Shown here piece after piece: positions 55,537 through 62,760 of a DNA stretch of 64,000 bases. A program made the position numbers and the translations under genes. Position 1 is the stretch's first letter. Each line of letters begins with the position of its first letter. The notes under the pieces were generated by a model, which made no database searches, was not told the origin of the DNA, and saw only the letters and a list, made by a program, of their open reading frames with translations. The DNA comes from Pantoea sp. GD03673. GTDB lineage: Bacteria; Pseudomonadota; Gammaproteobacteria; Enterobacterales; Enterobacteriaceae. The stretch is taken from the NCBI RefSeq assembly GCF_029844725.1, contig NZ_JAOCKJ010000003.1:248001-312000 (forward strand). Direction: 5' to 3'.

Positions 55537-56046
55537 TCAGGGATGTTTGCGGTCATCCAGACGCAGTTGCATAAATGTCAGATCCAGCCAGCGCCCGAAT
55601 TTATTGCCCACTTCTTTCATTGTGCCCGCTGCAGTGAAACCCAGCTTTTTATGCAGCGCGATTGATGCCCTGTTTTCCGATTCGATGCCCGCCACCATTA
55701 CGTGCTTTTTGCCTTCACAGGCAAGCTGGATTAACGTGCGCATCAGGGCATCACCGATGCCCTGTCCCCGTGCGTTTTTATTGACGTAGACAGAATGCTC
55801 AACGGTATGACGGTATCCGTCCCAGGGTCGCCAGTCACCGTAAGACGCATATCCCAGCACGCTTTCATCAGCGTCCACGGCCACAATGACAGGAAAACCC
55901 GCCTGCTGACGGCTGTGTATCCATGCAATCCGGTTAGCCACATCGACACGGCTTTCATTCCAGATAGCCGTGGTGTTGAGCACCGCATCATTATAAATGT
56001 CAGCAATGACATCTGCATCGCTTTCACCTGCCGCACGAATTTTCAT
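55537..56046 (-). CDS. GNAT N-acetyltransferase, phosphinothricin acetyltransferase-like
   Basis: This 169-residue protein has the PAT/YncA pattern: IRAAGESDADVIADIYNDAVLNTTAIWNE, SVYVNKNARGQGIGDALM (acetyl-CoA loop, about 90-107) and ENRASIALHKKLGF. Relatives acetylate methionine derivatives or phosphinothricin. ATG 56046 is chosen for its GGGGGTG ribosome site, three codons inside the longest frame. It is divergent from an XRE-cupin regulator 63 bases away, which probably controls it. Confidence 0.87.
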   Translation of the reverse strand: MKIRAAGESDADVIADIYNDAVLNTTAIWNESRVDVANRIAWIHSRQQAGFPVIVAVDADESVLGYASYGDWRPWDGYRHTVEHSVYVNKNARGQGIGDALMRTLIQLACEGKKHVMVAGIESENRASIALHKKLGFTAAGTMKEVGNKFGRWLDLTFMQLRLDDRKHP

Positions 56047-56109
56047 GATAGACACCCCCTTGCTGATTCACTAAAGTAGATGAATTGTTCACTATAATAG
56101 TTATCCATT

Positions 56110-56688
56110 ATGTTAGATGAAATGTCCAGCAAAGAAGACAACCTGAATATCCGGATTGGTCAGAAGGTCAAAGAGGAAAGAGAAAAACGCGGCTGGTCAC
56201 TCACTGAACTGGCCGATCACTCGGGTGTGTCGCGCGCGATGATTCACAAAATTGAACGTGGAGAGAGCAGTCCGACCGCTATTTTATTAGCGCGCCTGTC
56301 GGGCTCTTTTGACATGAGTATCTCGCAGCTTCTGGCACAGACCGAAGTGCAGACCGGAACGCTGGTGAGGCACGAAAATCAACCGGTGTGGCAGGATCCT
56401 GAAACCGGCTATCTGCGTCGTCACGTTTCACCCGGTGAGATGCCAGTCGATCTGGTCAGTGTCGAACTGCCAGCCAATACCGCCGTGCCGATGCCCGCTA
56501 TCTCTTATATTTCAAGACGCCAGCTGATATGGGTTCTGGAAGGGGCATTAACGTTTGAGGCGGGAGCCAGCACCTATGAAATGGCCGCTGGCGACTGTCT
56601 TCAACTGGGCGTTCCGGCTGATTGTGTGTTCAGAAACAACACCAGCACGGACTGTCGCTACGCCGTTATCGTACTCCGGCCTGCCTGA
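56110..56688 (+). CDS. XRE-family regulator with C-terminal cupin domain
   Basis: The 192-residue protein has an XRE helix-turn-helix (IGQKVKEEREKRGWSLTELADHSGVSRAMIHKIERGESSPT, about 15-55). A cupin sensor domain follows (SRRQLIWVLEGALTFEAG, then YEMAAGDCLQLGVPADC). This architecture is common in regulators of small-molecule detoxification genes. The divergent GNAT gene is the probable target. Starts at codon 1 or codon 5 (MSSKEDN) are both possible. Confidence 0.87.
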   Translation: MLDEMSSKEDNLNIRIGQKVKEEREKRGWSLTELADHSGVSRAMIHKIERGESSPTAILLARLSGSFDMSISQLLAQTEVQTGTLVRHENQPVWQDPETGYLRRHVSPGEMPVDLVSVELPANTAVPMPAISYISRRQLIWVLEGALTFEAGASTYEMAAGDCLQLGVPADCVFRNNTSTDCRYAVIVLRPA

Positions 56689-56727
56689 GCAGCGTTGTGT
56701 CATAACCCCTTGTGATAACACTCTCAA

Positions 56728-56766
56728 TCCGGCTTTTGATTGTCAGCAATCAAATCGCCAGCCGGA
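56728..56766. repeat. Nested hairpin between the XRE-cupin gene and mesD
   Basis: Outer arms TCCGGCT (56728-56734) and AGCCGGA (56760-56766) enclose a second perfect stem, TTTGATTG/CAATCAAA, with loop TCAG. It lies between two converging genes and probably marks the 3' ends of both transcripts, although no long T-run is present. Confidence 0.45.
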
Positions 56767-56787
56767 CTGAGCCTGTTCAGCAAAAGC

Positions 56788-57819
56788 TTATTTGCCCAGA
56801 ATTTCTCTGCGGACAATCTCTGCGCCAGCACTTAAGGCGTGAAGTTTGCCATTCGCAACCTGACGTGGCAGGGGGATCATGCCGCAGTTGGTAGAGGGAT
56901 AGAGATTTTCAGCATCCACAAACTGCAGCGCCTTGCGCAGCGTGCTGGCCACTGCTTCAGGTGTCTCAATCTCATGGGTTGCCACGTCGATGGCACCGAC
57001 CATGACTTTTTTACCGCGAATCAGTTCGATCAGATCCATCGGAACGCGCGAGTTCTGGCACTCCAGAGAAACGATATCGATCGCCGAACGCTGCAGTTTC
57101 GGGAAGACCTCTTCGTACTGACGCCACTCTGTCCCCAGCGTCTTCTTCCAGTCGGTATTGGCTTTGATGCCGTAGCCATAACAGATGTGAACGGCAGTTT
57201 CACACTTCAGGCCTTCAATGGCACGCTCTAACGCCGCGATACCCCAGTCATTCACTTCATCGAAAAAGACGTTAAATGCAGGCTCGTCAAACTGAATAAT
57301 ATCAACGCCAGCTGCTTCTAATTCTCTGGCTTCCTGATTCAGGATTTTTGCAAATTCCCAGGCCAGTTTTTCACGACTTTTGTAGTGGTTGTCATAAAGG
57401 GTATCGATCATCGTCATCGGACCCGGCAGCGCCCATTTAATAGGACGATCTGTCAGCTTACGCAGGATTTTTGCATCCTCAACAAACACAGGCTTCTGAC
57501 GTGAGACTTCCCCCACCACCGTCGGAACGCTTGCATCATAGCGATTGCGGATGCGCACCACTTCGCGCTTTTCAAAATCCACGCCGCTTAAGTGTTCAAT
57601 AAACGTCGTCACAAAGTGCTGACGCGTCTGCTCGCCATCACTGACGATATCAATACCGGCGCGAACCTGGTCATCCAGACAGAGACGCAGTGCATCTCTT
57701 TTGCCGTCAACTAACTCATCATCCTGCAGTTTCCAGGGTGACCAGAGCACCTCTGGCTGCGCAATCCAGGAGGGTTTAGGCAGGCTGCCCGCAGTGGACG
57801 TCGGTAATAAAGTTTTCAT
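56788..57819 (-). CDS. mesD: MetE-like core methionine synthase (MesD type)
   Basis: The 343-residue protein corresponds only to the catalytic C-terminal barrel of cobalamin-independent methionine synthase. The zinc ligands are in place: His211 and Cys213 (VHICYG), Glu253 (SLECQN) and Cys312 (STNCGMI). The MetE substrate block IIQFDEPAF (about 175-183) is present. The folate-binding N-terminal half of MetE is absent. Short core proteins of this kind encoded next to DUF1852 were described as MesD, a folate-independent, oxygen-requiring methionine synthase that needs its partner MesX. It follows mesX by 27 bases. Confidence 0.85.
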   Translation of the reverse strand: MKTLLPTSTAGSLPKPSWIAQPEVLWSPWKLQDDELVDGKRDALRLCLDDQVRAGIDIVSDGEQTRQHFVTTFIEHLSGVDFEKREVVRIRNRYDASVPTVVGEVSRQKPVFVEDAKILRKLTDRPIKWALPGPMTMIDTLYDNHYKSREKLAWEFAKILNQEARELEAAGVDIIQFDEPAFNVFFDEVNDWGIAALERAIEGLKCETAVHICYGYGIKANTDWKKTLGTEWRQYEEVFPKLQRSAIDIVSLECQNSRVPMDLIELIRGKKVMVGAIDVATHEIETPEAVASTLRKALQFVDAENLYPSTNCGMIPLPRQVANGKLHALSAGAEIVRREILGK

Positions 57820-57846
57820 AGCAGGTGACCTTTTATATTTAATTAA

Positions 57847-58827
57847 TCAAAGAACGGATTCAGCAGACCATTGCGCGAGAAGTGTCTGATTAGGCTTAAT
57901 GAAATGGGCCTCAGTGAACTTACCCTGCTCCACGGCCAGACGGCTGCGCTCTTCGCGATCGTAAACGATGCGGGTTAACGAATAATCCTGATGCTGCAGC
58001 GTGGGCTGATAGCACTGTCCGGCTGCTGAATTCGCGTTATAAATTTCCGGGCGATAGATTTTCTGGAACGTTTCCATCGTGCTGATAGTGCTGATCAGCT
58101 CAAGATTGGTGTAATCGCTGAGCAGGTCACCGTGGAAATAAAAGGCCAGAGGCGCAACGCTGCCCTGCGGCATAAAGAAACGCACTTTCAGGCCCATTTT
58201 TCCGAAATAAACGTCAGTCAGCGAAGGTTCATCCTGCTGATATTCAATGCCCAGTACCGGATGGTGATTACCGGTGCGCACGTAAGTATTTTTACTCGAC
58301 ACACTCAGGCAGATAACCGGAGATTTACTGAAGCTTTCTTTATAGGCTGCTGAGTTCACGAAGCTTTTGAATATGTTGCCATGCAGCTGACCAAAATCAT
58401 CCGGCAGACTGAATGCTGTCTGGCCTTTATTGTGATCTGCCAGTACAACGCTGAAATCATAATCTCGCACGTAGGATGAGAAATTATTCCCCACAATCCC
58501 GTCAATGCGCTGGCCGGTTTTGTGATCCACGATTTGCGTTTTTAAAATTTCGATTGCCGGGAAAAGTTCGTCGTTGCTGCCGGGACGAAGGTTCAGCTCA
58601 GCAGAAATAATCTCAAGCTCGACAGAATAGCGGTCGCCCTTTGGGTTGTCCCAGTGCGCCAGCGCGTTAAACCGATTGTCGATCATTGCCAGAGCGTTAT
58701 GCAGATTTTCCTGACGTTTTTCGCCGCGCGCTAAATTTGCGAAGTTAGTCGTCGCCCGCGTATTTTTCGAAGGGTTATAGTTTTCGTCGAAACGAATGCG
58801 CTTAAGGGTAAAGGCTACGTTATTCAT
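57847..58827 (-). CDS. mesX: DUF1852 protein, MesX-type partner of the MesD methionine synthase
   Basis: This 326-residue protein matches the DUF1852 pattern as I recall it: FTLKRIRFDENYNPSKNTRATTNFANLARG at the start (residues 6-35), then RVSVELE-like core strands and PVICLSVSSKNTYVRTGNHHPVLGIEY in the middle. It has no signal peptide and no recognised catalytic motif. In published genetic work DUF1852 (MesX) is required for MesD function in aerobes, with an unknown methyl donor. It is first in the two-gene operon. A MetR-type palindrome lies 155 bases upstream. Confidence 0.85.
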   Translation of the reverse strand: MNNVAFTLKRIRFDENYNPSKNTRATTNFANLARGEKRQENLHNALAMIDNRFNALAHWDNPKGDRYSVELEIISAELNLRPGSNDELFPAIEILKTQIVDHKTGQRIDGIVGNNFSSYVRDYDFSVVLADHNKGQTAFSLPDDFGQLHGNIFKSFVNSAAYKESFSKSPVICLSVSSKNTYVRTGNHHPVLGIEYQQDEPSLTDVYFGKMGLKVRFFMPQGSVAPLAFYFHGDLLSDYTNLELISTISTMETFQKIYRPEIYNANSAAGQCYQPTLQHQDYSLTRIVYDREERSRLAVEQGKFTEAHFIKPNQTLLAQWSAESVL

Positions 58828-58981
58828 CGCTATCGGGTATCCTGGTCGCTGATATGATGTGTTGCTTCAGGGTTATGCCGCTTTGCCAGCCCTTAACAAG
58901 TATTCATATGACTCAAAGTTATTAACAATTCTTACTTTATGCCTCAACCTCTGCCTGAAAAAAAGTGATTAAATTTCAACG

Positions 58982-59002
58982 AACATGAAGGAAATTCATG
59001 TT
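58982..59002. promoter_or_regulatory. MetR-type binding palindrome upstream of mesX-mesD
   Basis: Arms AACATGAA and TTCATGTT are perfect over eight bases around a five-base spacer, containing the MetR consensus TGAA-N5-TTCA. MetR activates methionine synthase genes in enterobacteria in response to homocysteine. The rest of the 462-base gap (58828-59289) contains no gene I can support. Confidence 0.6.
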
Positions 59003-59193
59003 GAGACGGGGAAGCGGGGGATTTTTTCATGCGGCCAGCGCGCCTTTTACCGTGTGAGAGTAAATCAGCGTGATAAAAAGCTCGATGAAACTGGGGAATA
59101 ATAATTCATTTCAATAAGTTAGCTTACTTCCACCCTGCCCCGGCACTGGGGCAACAAAGGGCGTCGTACTCAGGCCCGCCAGATATCATTTTC

Positions 59194-59231
59194 TTCATCT
59201 GGCTGAAATCAGCCAATTCCAGCCAGATGAA
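59194..59231. repeat. Inverted repeat downstream of the IclR gene
   Basis: Perfect 12-base arms TTCATCTGGCTG and CAGCCAGATGAA are 14 bases apart, with an alternative inner stem TGGCTG/CAGCCA. It sits about 60 bases after the iclR stop on the minus strand. No T-tract is present, so it may be a transcript-end hairpin or an operator. Confidence 0.4.
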
Positions 59232-59289
59232 TGTTGCTGCTCTGCACGAGCACGACCTGACGCGTGCTCAACAGTGCCGGGCACGTCTG

Positions 59290-60000
59290 CTAGATTTTAT
59301 AAAAATTATCGCAGGTCGCTTTATGCGCGCCGGATTTTACAGAAAGTCTGCTGGCCGTTTCTTTCATGAGTTTTCCCAACCCGCTTTCACCTTTCGACTG
59401 CGTCAGGCGTGACGACGGCCCGGTCAGTGCCAGTGCGGCGATAAGGTTGTCATTCTCCCCAAACACCGGTACAGAGAACGCCGCAATATGCGGATCGCGC
59501 ATACCGGACGTGTACAGCGGAAGTTCAGGTTCAGTTTCAAACAGGGGTTCATTCTGCCCCCAGTAGCGAAGCACCTGTCCGATGGCAGAGTTATCCAGGG
59601 GCAGAAAGGTGCCGGGCAGCCGTGTTTCACGCAGTCCTTCAGAAGGCTCAGCCCTGAAAAGACAGAGCCGTTGCTCGTTTTCAATCACATACCATGAGGC
59701 GCTTTCGCCCGTCGCGGTCGCCAGGGCGTGAAGTTCAGGCTGAACAATACTGGCCAGATGAAAAGATTGTTCATAGAGCTTGCCCAGATAAAGAAGTCTT
59801 GGTCCCAGGGTGTAAACGCCATTGTCGCGGCGAATCACATAATTCATGCGCTCAAGGGAGTTCATCAGGCGATAAACCGTTGTTTTATGGTAACCCGAAA
59901 GCTGCGCCAGCGCGGTCAGCGTCAGCGACTCCTCACCAGGTTTGAAACAATCCAGCAGCGCCAGCGCTTTTTCTACGGCAATTACGCCTTCATTTCCCAT
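59290..60000 (-). CDS. IclR-family transcription regulator
   Basis: The 236-residue protein has an N-terminal winged helix-turn-helix (LTLTALAQLSGYHKTTVYRLMNSLE, about 26-50). A GAF-like effector domain follows (ASIVQPELHALATATGESASWYVIENEQRLCLFR, about 82-115; DPHIAAFSVPVFGENDNLIAALALTGP). IclR proteins usually control adjacent catabolic genes. It is divergent from the RraA-dehydrogenase operon and is likely to regulate it through palindromes in the shared gap. Confidence 0.9.
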   Translation of the reverse strand: MGNEGVIAVEKALALLDCFKPGEESLTLTALAQLSGYHKTTVYRLMNSLERMNYVIRRDNGVYTLGPRLLYLGKLYEQSFHLASIVQPELHALATATGESASWYVIENEQRLCLFRAEPSEGLRETRLPGTFLPLDNSAIGQVLRYWGQNEPLFETEPELPLYTSGMRDPHIAAFSVPVFGENDNLIAALALTGPSSRLTQSKGESGLGKLMKETASRLSVKSGAHKATCDNFYKI

Positions 60001-60043
60001 CAGTACATCCTCCTGTGTGCGACGGCAGGCAGTTTACCGTGCA

Positions 60044-60076
60044 ATTTGTGATTCACATCGTATTTACATCACAAAT
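60044..60076. promoter_or_regulatory. Inverted repeat in the iclR-rraA intergenic region
   Basis: ATTTGTGAT and ATCACAAAT are perfect nine-base arms separated by 15 bases, lying 44 bases upstream of the iclR start. The half-sites resemble CRP half-sites, but the spacing is not that of a single CRP site. They may be regulator half-sites. Confidence 0.4.
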
Positions 60077-60130
60077 GCGTGCTTAACACTGGTGCGAAAT
60101 CAATTAACACCGATATAGTTGTTTTATATT

Positions 60131-60147
60131 GTACAACATAGTTGTAC
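60131..60147. promoter_or_regulatory. 17-bp palindrome upstream of the RraA-family gene
   Basis: GTACAAC-ATA-GTTGTAC is a perfect palindrome with seven-base arms, ending 26 bases before the start codon and next to the AGAGG ribosome site. It is a good candidate for the IclR-family operator. Confidence 0.55.
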
Positions 60148-60173
60148 CTGGTAAAACGAAAGAGGAATGATCT

Positions 60174-60866
60174 ATGCCGAATGCAGAGAATACCTTCATC
60201 AATCGCGACATTACCCGGATTGCGCCCGCGCTCGTCAAACAGGCGGCTCAGTTTCAGGCAGCGATACTCGCTGACGTCGCCGGACGTCGCGGGACACTGC
60301 ATGGTCGCGTCAAACCGGTCGCCTCCTCGATGAAAGTGGCGGGTCCCGCTATCACCGTTGAAGTCAGACCGGGCGACAACCTGGCTATTCATGTTGCGCT
60401 GGCAATTGCCAAACCGGGTGATGTGATTGTGGTTGATGGCAAGGGCGACATCAGCTGTGCATTAATCGGGGAAATTATGGCCACCCAGGCGGCAGCATCC
60501 GGCATCGCGGGCATTATTATTGATGGCGCGGTGCGTGACGCCGACGCACTGAGTGTGAACGGCTTCCCGGTGTTCTCCGCAGGCCTGAATCCCTGCGGCC
60601 CGACCAAATCTGTTGCGGGACGCGTTAACTACCCGGTTTCTGTCGCGGGTGCTGCTATTCAGCCGGGCGATCTCGTTATTGGTGATATTGATGGCGTGGT
60701 GGTTCTGCCGCGTGAAGAGGTGCCTGCACTGCTCGAACTGGCGCAGAAAAAACTGGATTTCGAGATTGGCCGTATTGCAGCCATTCGTGATGGCGACCTT
60801 CGCGCGCCGTGGTTAGAGAAAGCCCTGCATACCGCTGGAATGCTGGCCGATGGGGAGGCGCTCTGA
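60174..60866 (+). CDS. RraA-family aldolase/decarboxylase (4-hydroxy-4-methyl-2-oxoglutarate aldolase type)
   Basis: The 230-residue protein has the RraA/HMG-aldolase fold motifs: GRRGTLHGRVKPV, VVDGKGDISCALIGEIMATQAAASG (about 85-110) and the substrate/metal element IIIDGAVRDADAL (about 114-126). Longer members with these motifs act as class II pyruvate aldolases or oxaloacetate decarboxylases rather than RNase E inhibitors. It starts a two-gene operon with a hydroxyacid dehydrogenase (1-base overlap), consistent with catabolism of a hydroxy- or oxo-dicarboxylate. Confidence 0.85.
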   Translation: MPNAENTFINRDITRIAPALVKQAAQFQAAILADVAGRRGTLHGRVKPVASSMKVAGPAITVEVRPGDNLAIHVALAIAKPGDVIVVDGKGDISCALIGEIMATQAAASGIAGIIIDGAVRDADALSVNGFPVFSAGLNPCGPTKSVAGRVNYPVSVAGAAIQPGDLVIGDIDGVVVLPREEVPALLELAQKKLDFEIGRIAAIRDGDLRAPWLEKALHTAGMLADGEAL

Positions 60867-61816
60867 TGACAACCACACCTCCCGTCATTCTGGTCACCGC
60901 CAACGATCTGGCACCGCAGGCGGTCAGCCTGCTCAACGCGTTCACTGTTGTTTATGCTGGAAAACAGCCGGACGAAGAGACACTGGTTCAGCTCTGCCAG
61001 CAGCATAACCCGGTGGGCATTATCGTCCGTTACGGGAAAATCAACGCCCGCATCATGGACGCCGCGCCTGCCCTGCGTGTGATCTCCAAACACGGCAGCG
61101 GCATTGACGTTATCGATCAGCAGGCCGCGGCGGCGCGGCATATCAGTGTGCAATCCGCGCCGGGTGCCAACGCAGCAGCTGTCGCTGAACATACCTGGGC
61201 GCTGATTCTGGCCTGCGCCAAATCGATCATTACGCTTGATCAGCGCATGCGTCAGGGGCACTGGGACAAATCCACTCATAAGTCCGTTGAACTGGAAGGC
61301 AGAACGCTGGGTCTGGCAGGACTGGGGGCAATAGGCGGTCGCGTCGCCCGCATTGGCCGGGCTTTTGGCATGAAAGTGCTCGCCTATGATCCCTTTGCTA
61401 AAACTTTTCCTGATGAGTGTGAACCCGTATCACTTGACGATTTGCTGCAACAGTCAGATGTCATTTCGCTGCACTGTCCGTTGACCGAACAGACGCGCCA
61501 GATGATTAACGCTGAGAAACTCGCATTGTTTAAAAAAGGCGCCATTCTGGTAAACACGGCACGCGGAGGTCTCATCGATGAGGAGGCGTTGTTAGCGGCG
61601 CTGAACAAGGGCACCGTTGCCTGGGCCGCGCTGGACAGTTTCCCCACAGAACCGCTGACCGCCCCGCACATCTGGCAAAATGTTGAGCGAGTGATACTGT
61701 CGCCACACATTGGCGGCGTCAGTGATAACGCCTATGTCAGGATGGGCACCGTTGCGGCCAGTAACATTCTGAATGTTCTGGCGGACTCCCTGGAAAAAGA
61801 AACGCCGGTCGCCTGA
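60866..61816 (+). CDS. D-2-hydroxyacid dehydrogenase
   Basis: This 316-residue NAD(P)-dependent enzyme has the Rossmann motif LGLAGLGAIGGRVARIGRAFG (about 148-168). The catalytic Arg is in VNTARGGLIDEEAL, the Glu in FPTEPLTAPH and the His in LSPHIGGVSD. The ATG overlaps the upstream stop (TGATG) and has GGGGAGG before it. The 19 upstream codons of the open frame are within rraA. Together with the aldolase and the IclR regulator it suggests a small catabolic unit. The substrate is not known. A strong terminator follows. Confidence 0.9.
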   Translation: MTTTPPVILVTANDLAPQAVSLLNAFTVVYAGKQPDEETLVQLCQQHNPVGIIVRYGKINARIMDAAPALRVISKHGSGIDVIDQQAAAARHISVQSAPGANAAAVAEHTWALILACAKSIITLDQRMRQGHWDKSTHKSVELEGRTLGLAGLGAIGGRVARIGRAFGMKVLAYDPFAKTFPDECEPVSLDDLLQQSDVISLHCPLTEQTRQMINAEKLALFKKGAILVNTARGGLIDEEALLAALNKGTVAWAALDSFPTEPLTAPHIWQNVERVILSPHIGGVSDNAYVRMGTVAASNILNVLADSLEKETPVA

Positions 61817-61828
61817 GCCCGATAACAT

Positions 61829-61870
61829 GCCGACTAAACATACTATCACGCTGTTTAGTCGGCTTTTTTA
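61829..61870 (+). terminator. Rho-independent terminator after the dehydrogenase gene
   Basis: A perfect 12-base stem, GCCGACTAAACA/TGTTTAGTCGGC, is followed by six T residues. The rest of the gap to 62209 shows no gene I can support. Confidence 0.92.
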
Positions 61871-62209
61871 TGGGTTTACGTTTACACCGATTGCTGACAA
61901 CGCTCTCTGTCGCTCTCATCCTCTGCTTGTTTTGTTTGTGCTGACCCACTGCTAAGCTGCCCTTGTGGCAGGCATCCATAAACGGATAAATGCTCAGATC
62001 AGTGCGCACGTGTCAGGTGCCGTTAACAACACCCTTCCTGTCTCGCATGCATGCGTGCTAAAGCCTGTCTGCCTGCTAAAGACGAATAGTCGTGGCAGAA
62101 CTCTGTTTGTCTCCTGAATCTTACGGCAAACCAACTTTGGAGCATCCCTATCTGAACTGAGTTCTGATTTAAATCTGGCCTGATCAGAAAGTTAAAAAAG
62201 GGTTTTAGC

Positions 62210-62659
62210 ATGAAAAAAGTTGAGGAATCCGATCCCCTTTCTCCCTGCTCCCGACACATCGTTGAAAAACTGTCAGCGGAACTCGCCTCAATCACGGGTG
62301 ATGGTGGCAAACGCCATTTCACATTAGCGTCAATGGAGCAGGAAAGAGCGCTGTGGGCGCTGGCAAGGGACAGCAGTGGCAATGCGATAGGCTGCGGAGC
62401 CATTCGACCTTTATCGGAAAATGTGGCTGAACTCAAAAGGATGTTCTCAGACCGAAGTTCTCCCGGTATCGGTACTGCTTTACTCACATTCCTTGAAACA
62501 GCCGCGAAGCGTATGGGGTATAACGAACTCTGGCTTGAAACCCGGCGTGTTAACCATCGGGCTGTGAATTTTTATGAGAAGAATGGATACCTACAAATTG
62601 AAAATTACGGGCCCTATGCAGGTCGGGAAGAGGCGGTCTGTTTCGCAAAAGCATTATGA
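62210..62659 (+). CDS. GNAT-family N-acetyltransferase
   Basis: The 149-residue protein has the GNAT core: ALARDSSGNAIGCGAIRPLSENVAELKRMF (strands 2-4), the acetyl-CoA loop SSPGIGTALLTFLETAAKRMGYNELWLET (about 83-111) and NHRAVNFYEKNGYLQI. The usual R/Q-x-x-G-x-G/A loop is slightly degenerate (SSPGIG). The substrate is unknown. It is single and converges on the MFS gene. Confidence 0.87.
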   Translation: MKKVEESDPLSPCSRHIVEKLSAELASITGDGGKRHFTLASMEQERALWALARDSSGNAIGCGAIRPLSENVAELKRMFSDRSSPGIGTALLTFLETAAKRMGYNELWLETRRVNHRAVNFYEKNGYLQIENYGPYAGREEAVCFAKAL

Positions 62660-62716
62660 AGCTGACTCAGCGCTACGCGGAATTGACTTGCCCTGTCGAA
62701 GGGAAAACTGAAAAAG

Positions 62717-62754
62717 CGCATCTGCAGACGCGGTGATCCACGTCTGCAGATGCG
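62717..62754 (-). terminator. Strong terminator of the MFS transporter gene
   Basis: Perfect 14-base arms CGCATCTGCAGACG and CGTCTGCAGATGCG enclose a ten-base loop. On the minus strand the stem is followed by C and five T residues. It lies between the converging GNAT and MFS genes. Confidence 0.85.
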
Positions 62755-62760
62755 GTTATT

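Noticed and set aside
55338..55574. Frame between the lysE-like and GNAT genes
   Set aside because: It overlaps the start of the lysE-like gene and has no supported start or motif.
60044..60076. Calling the ATTTGTGAT/ATCACAAAT repeat a CRP site
   Set aside because: Arm spacing is far wider than a CRP dimer site. It is listed only as an unassigned inverted repeat.
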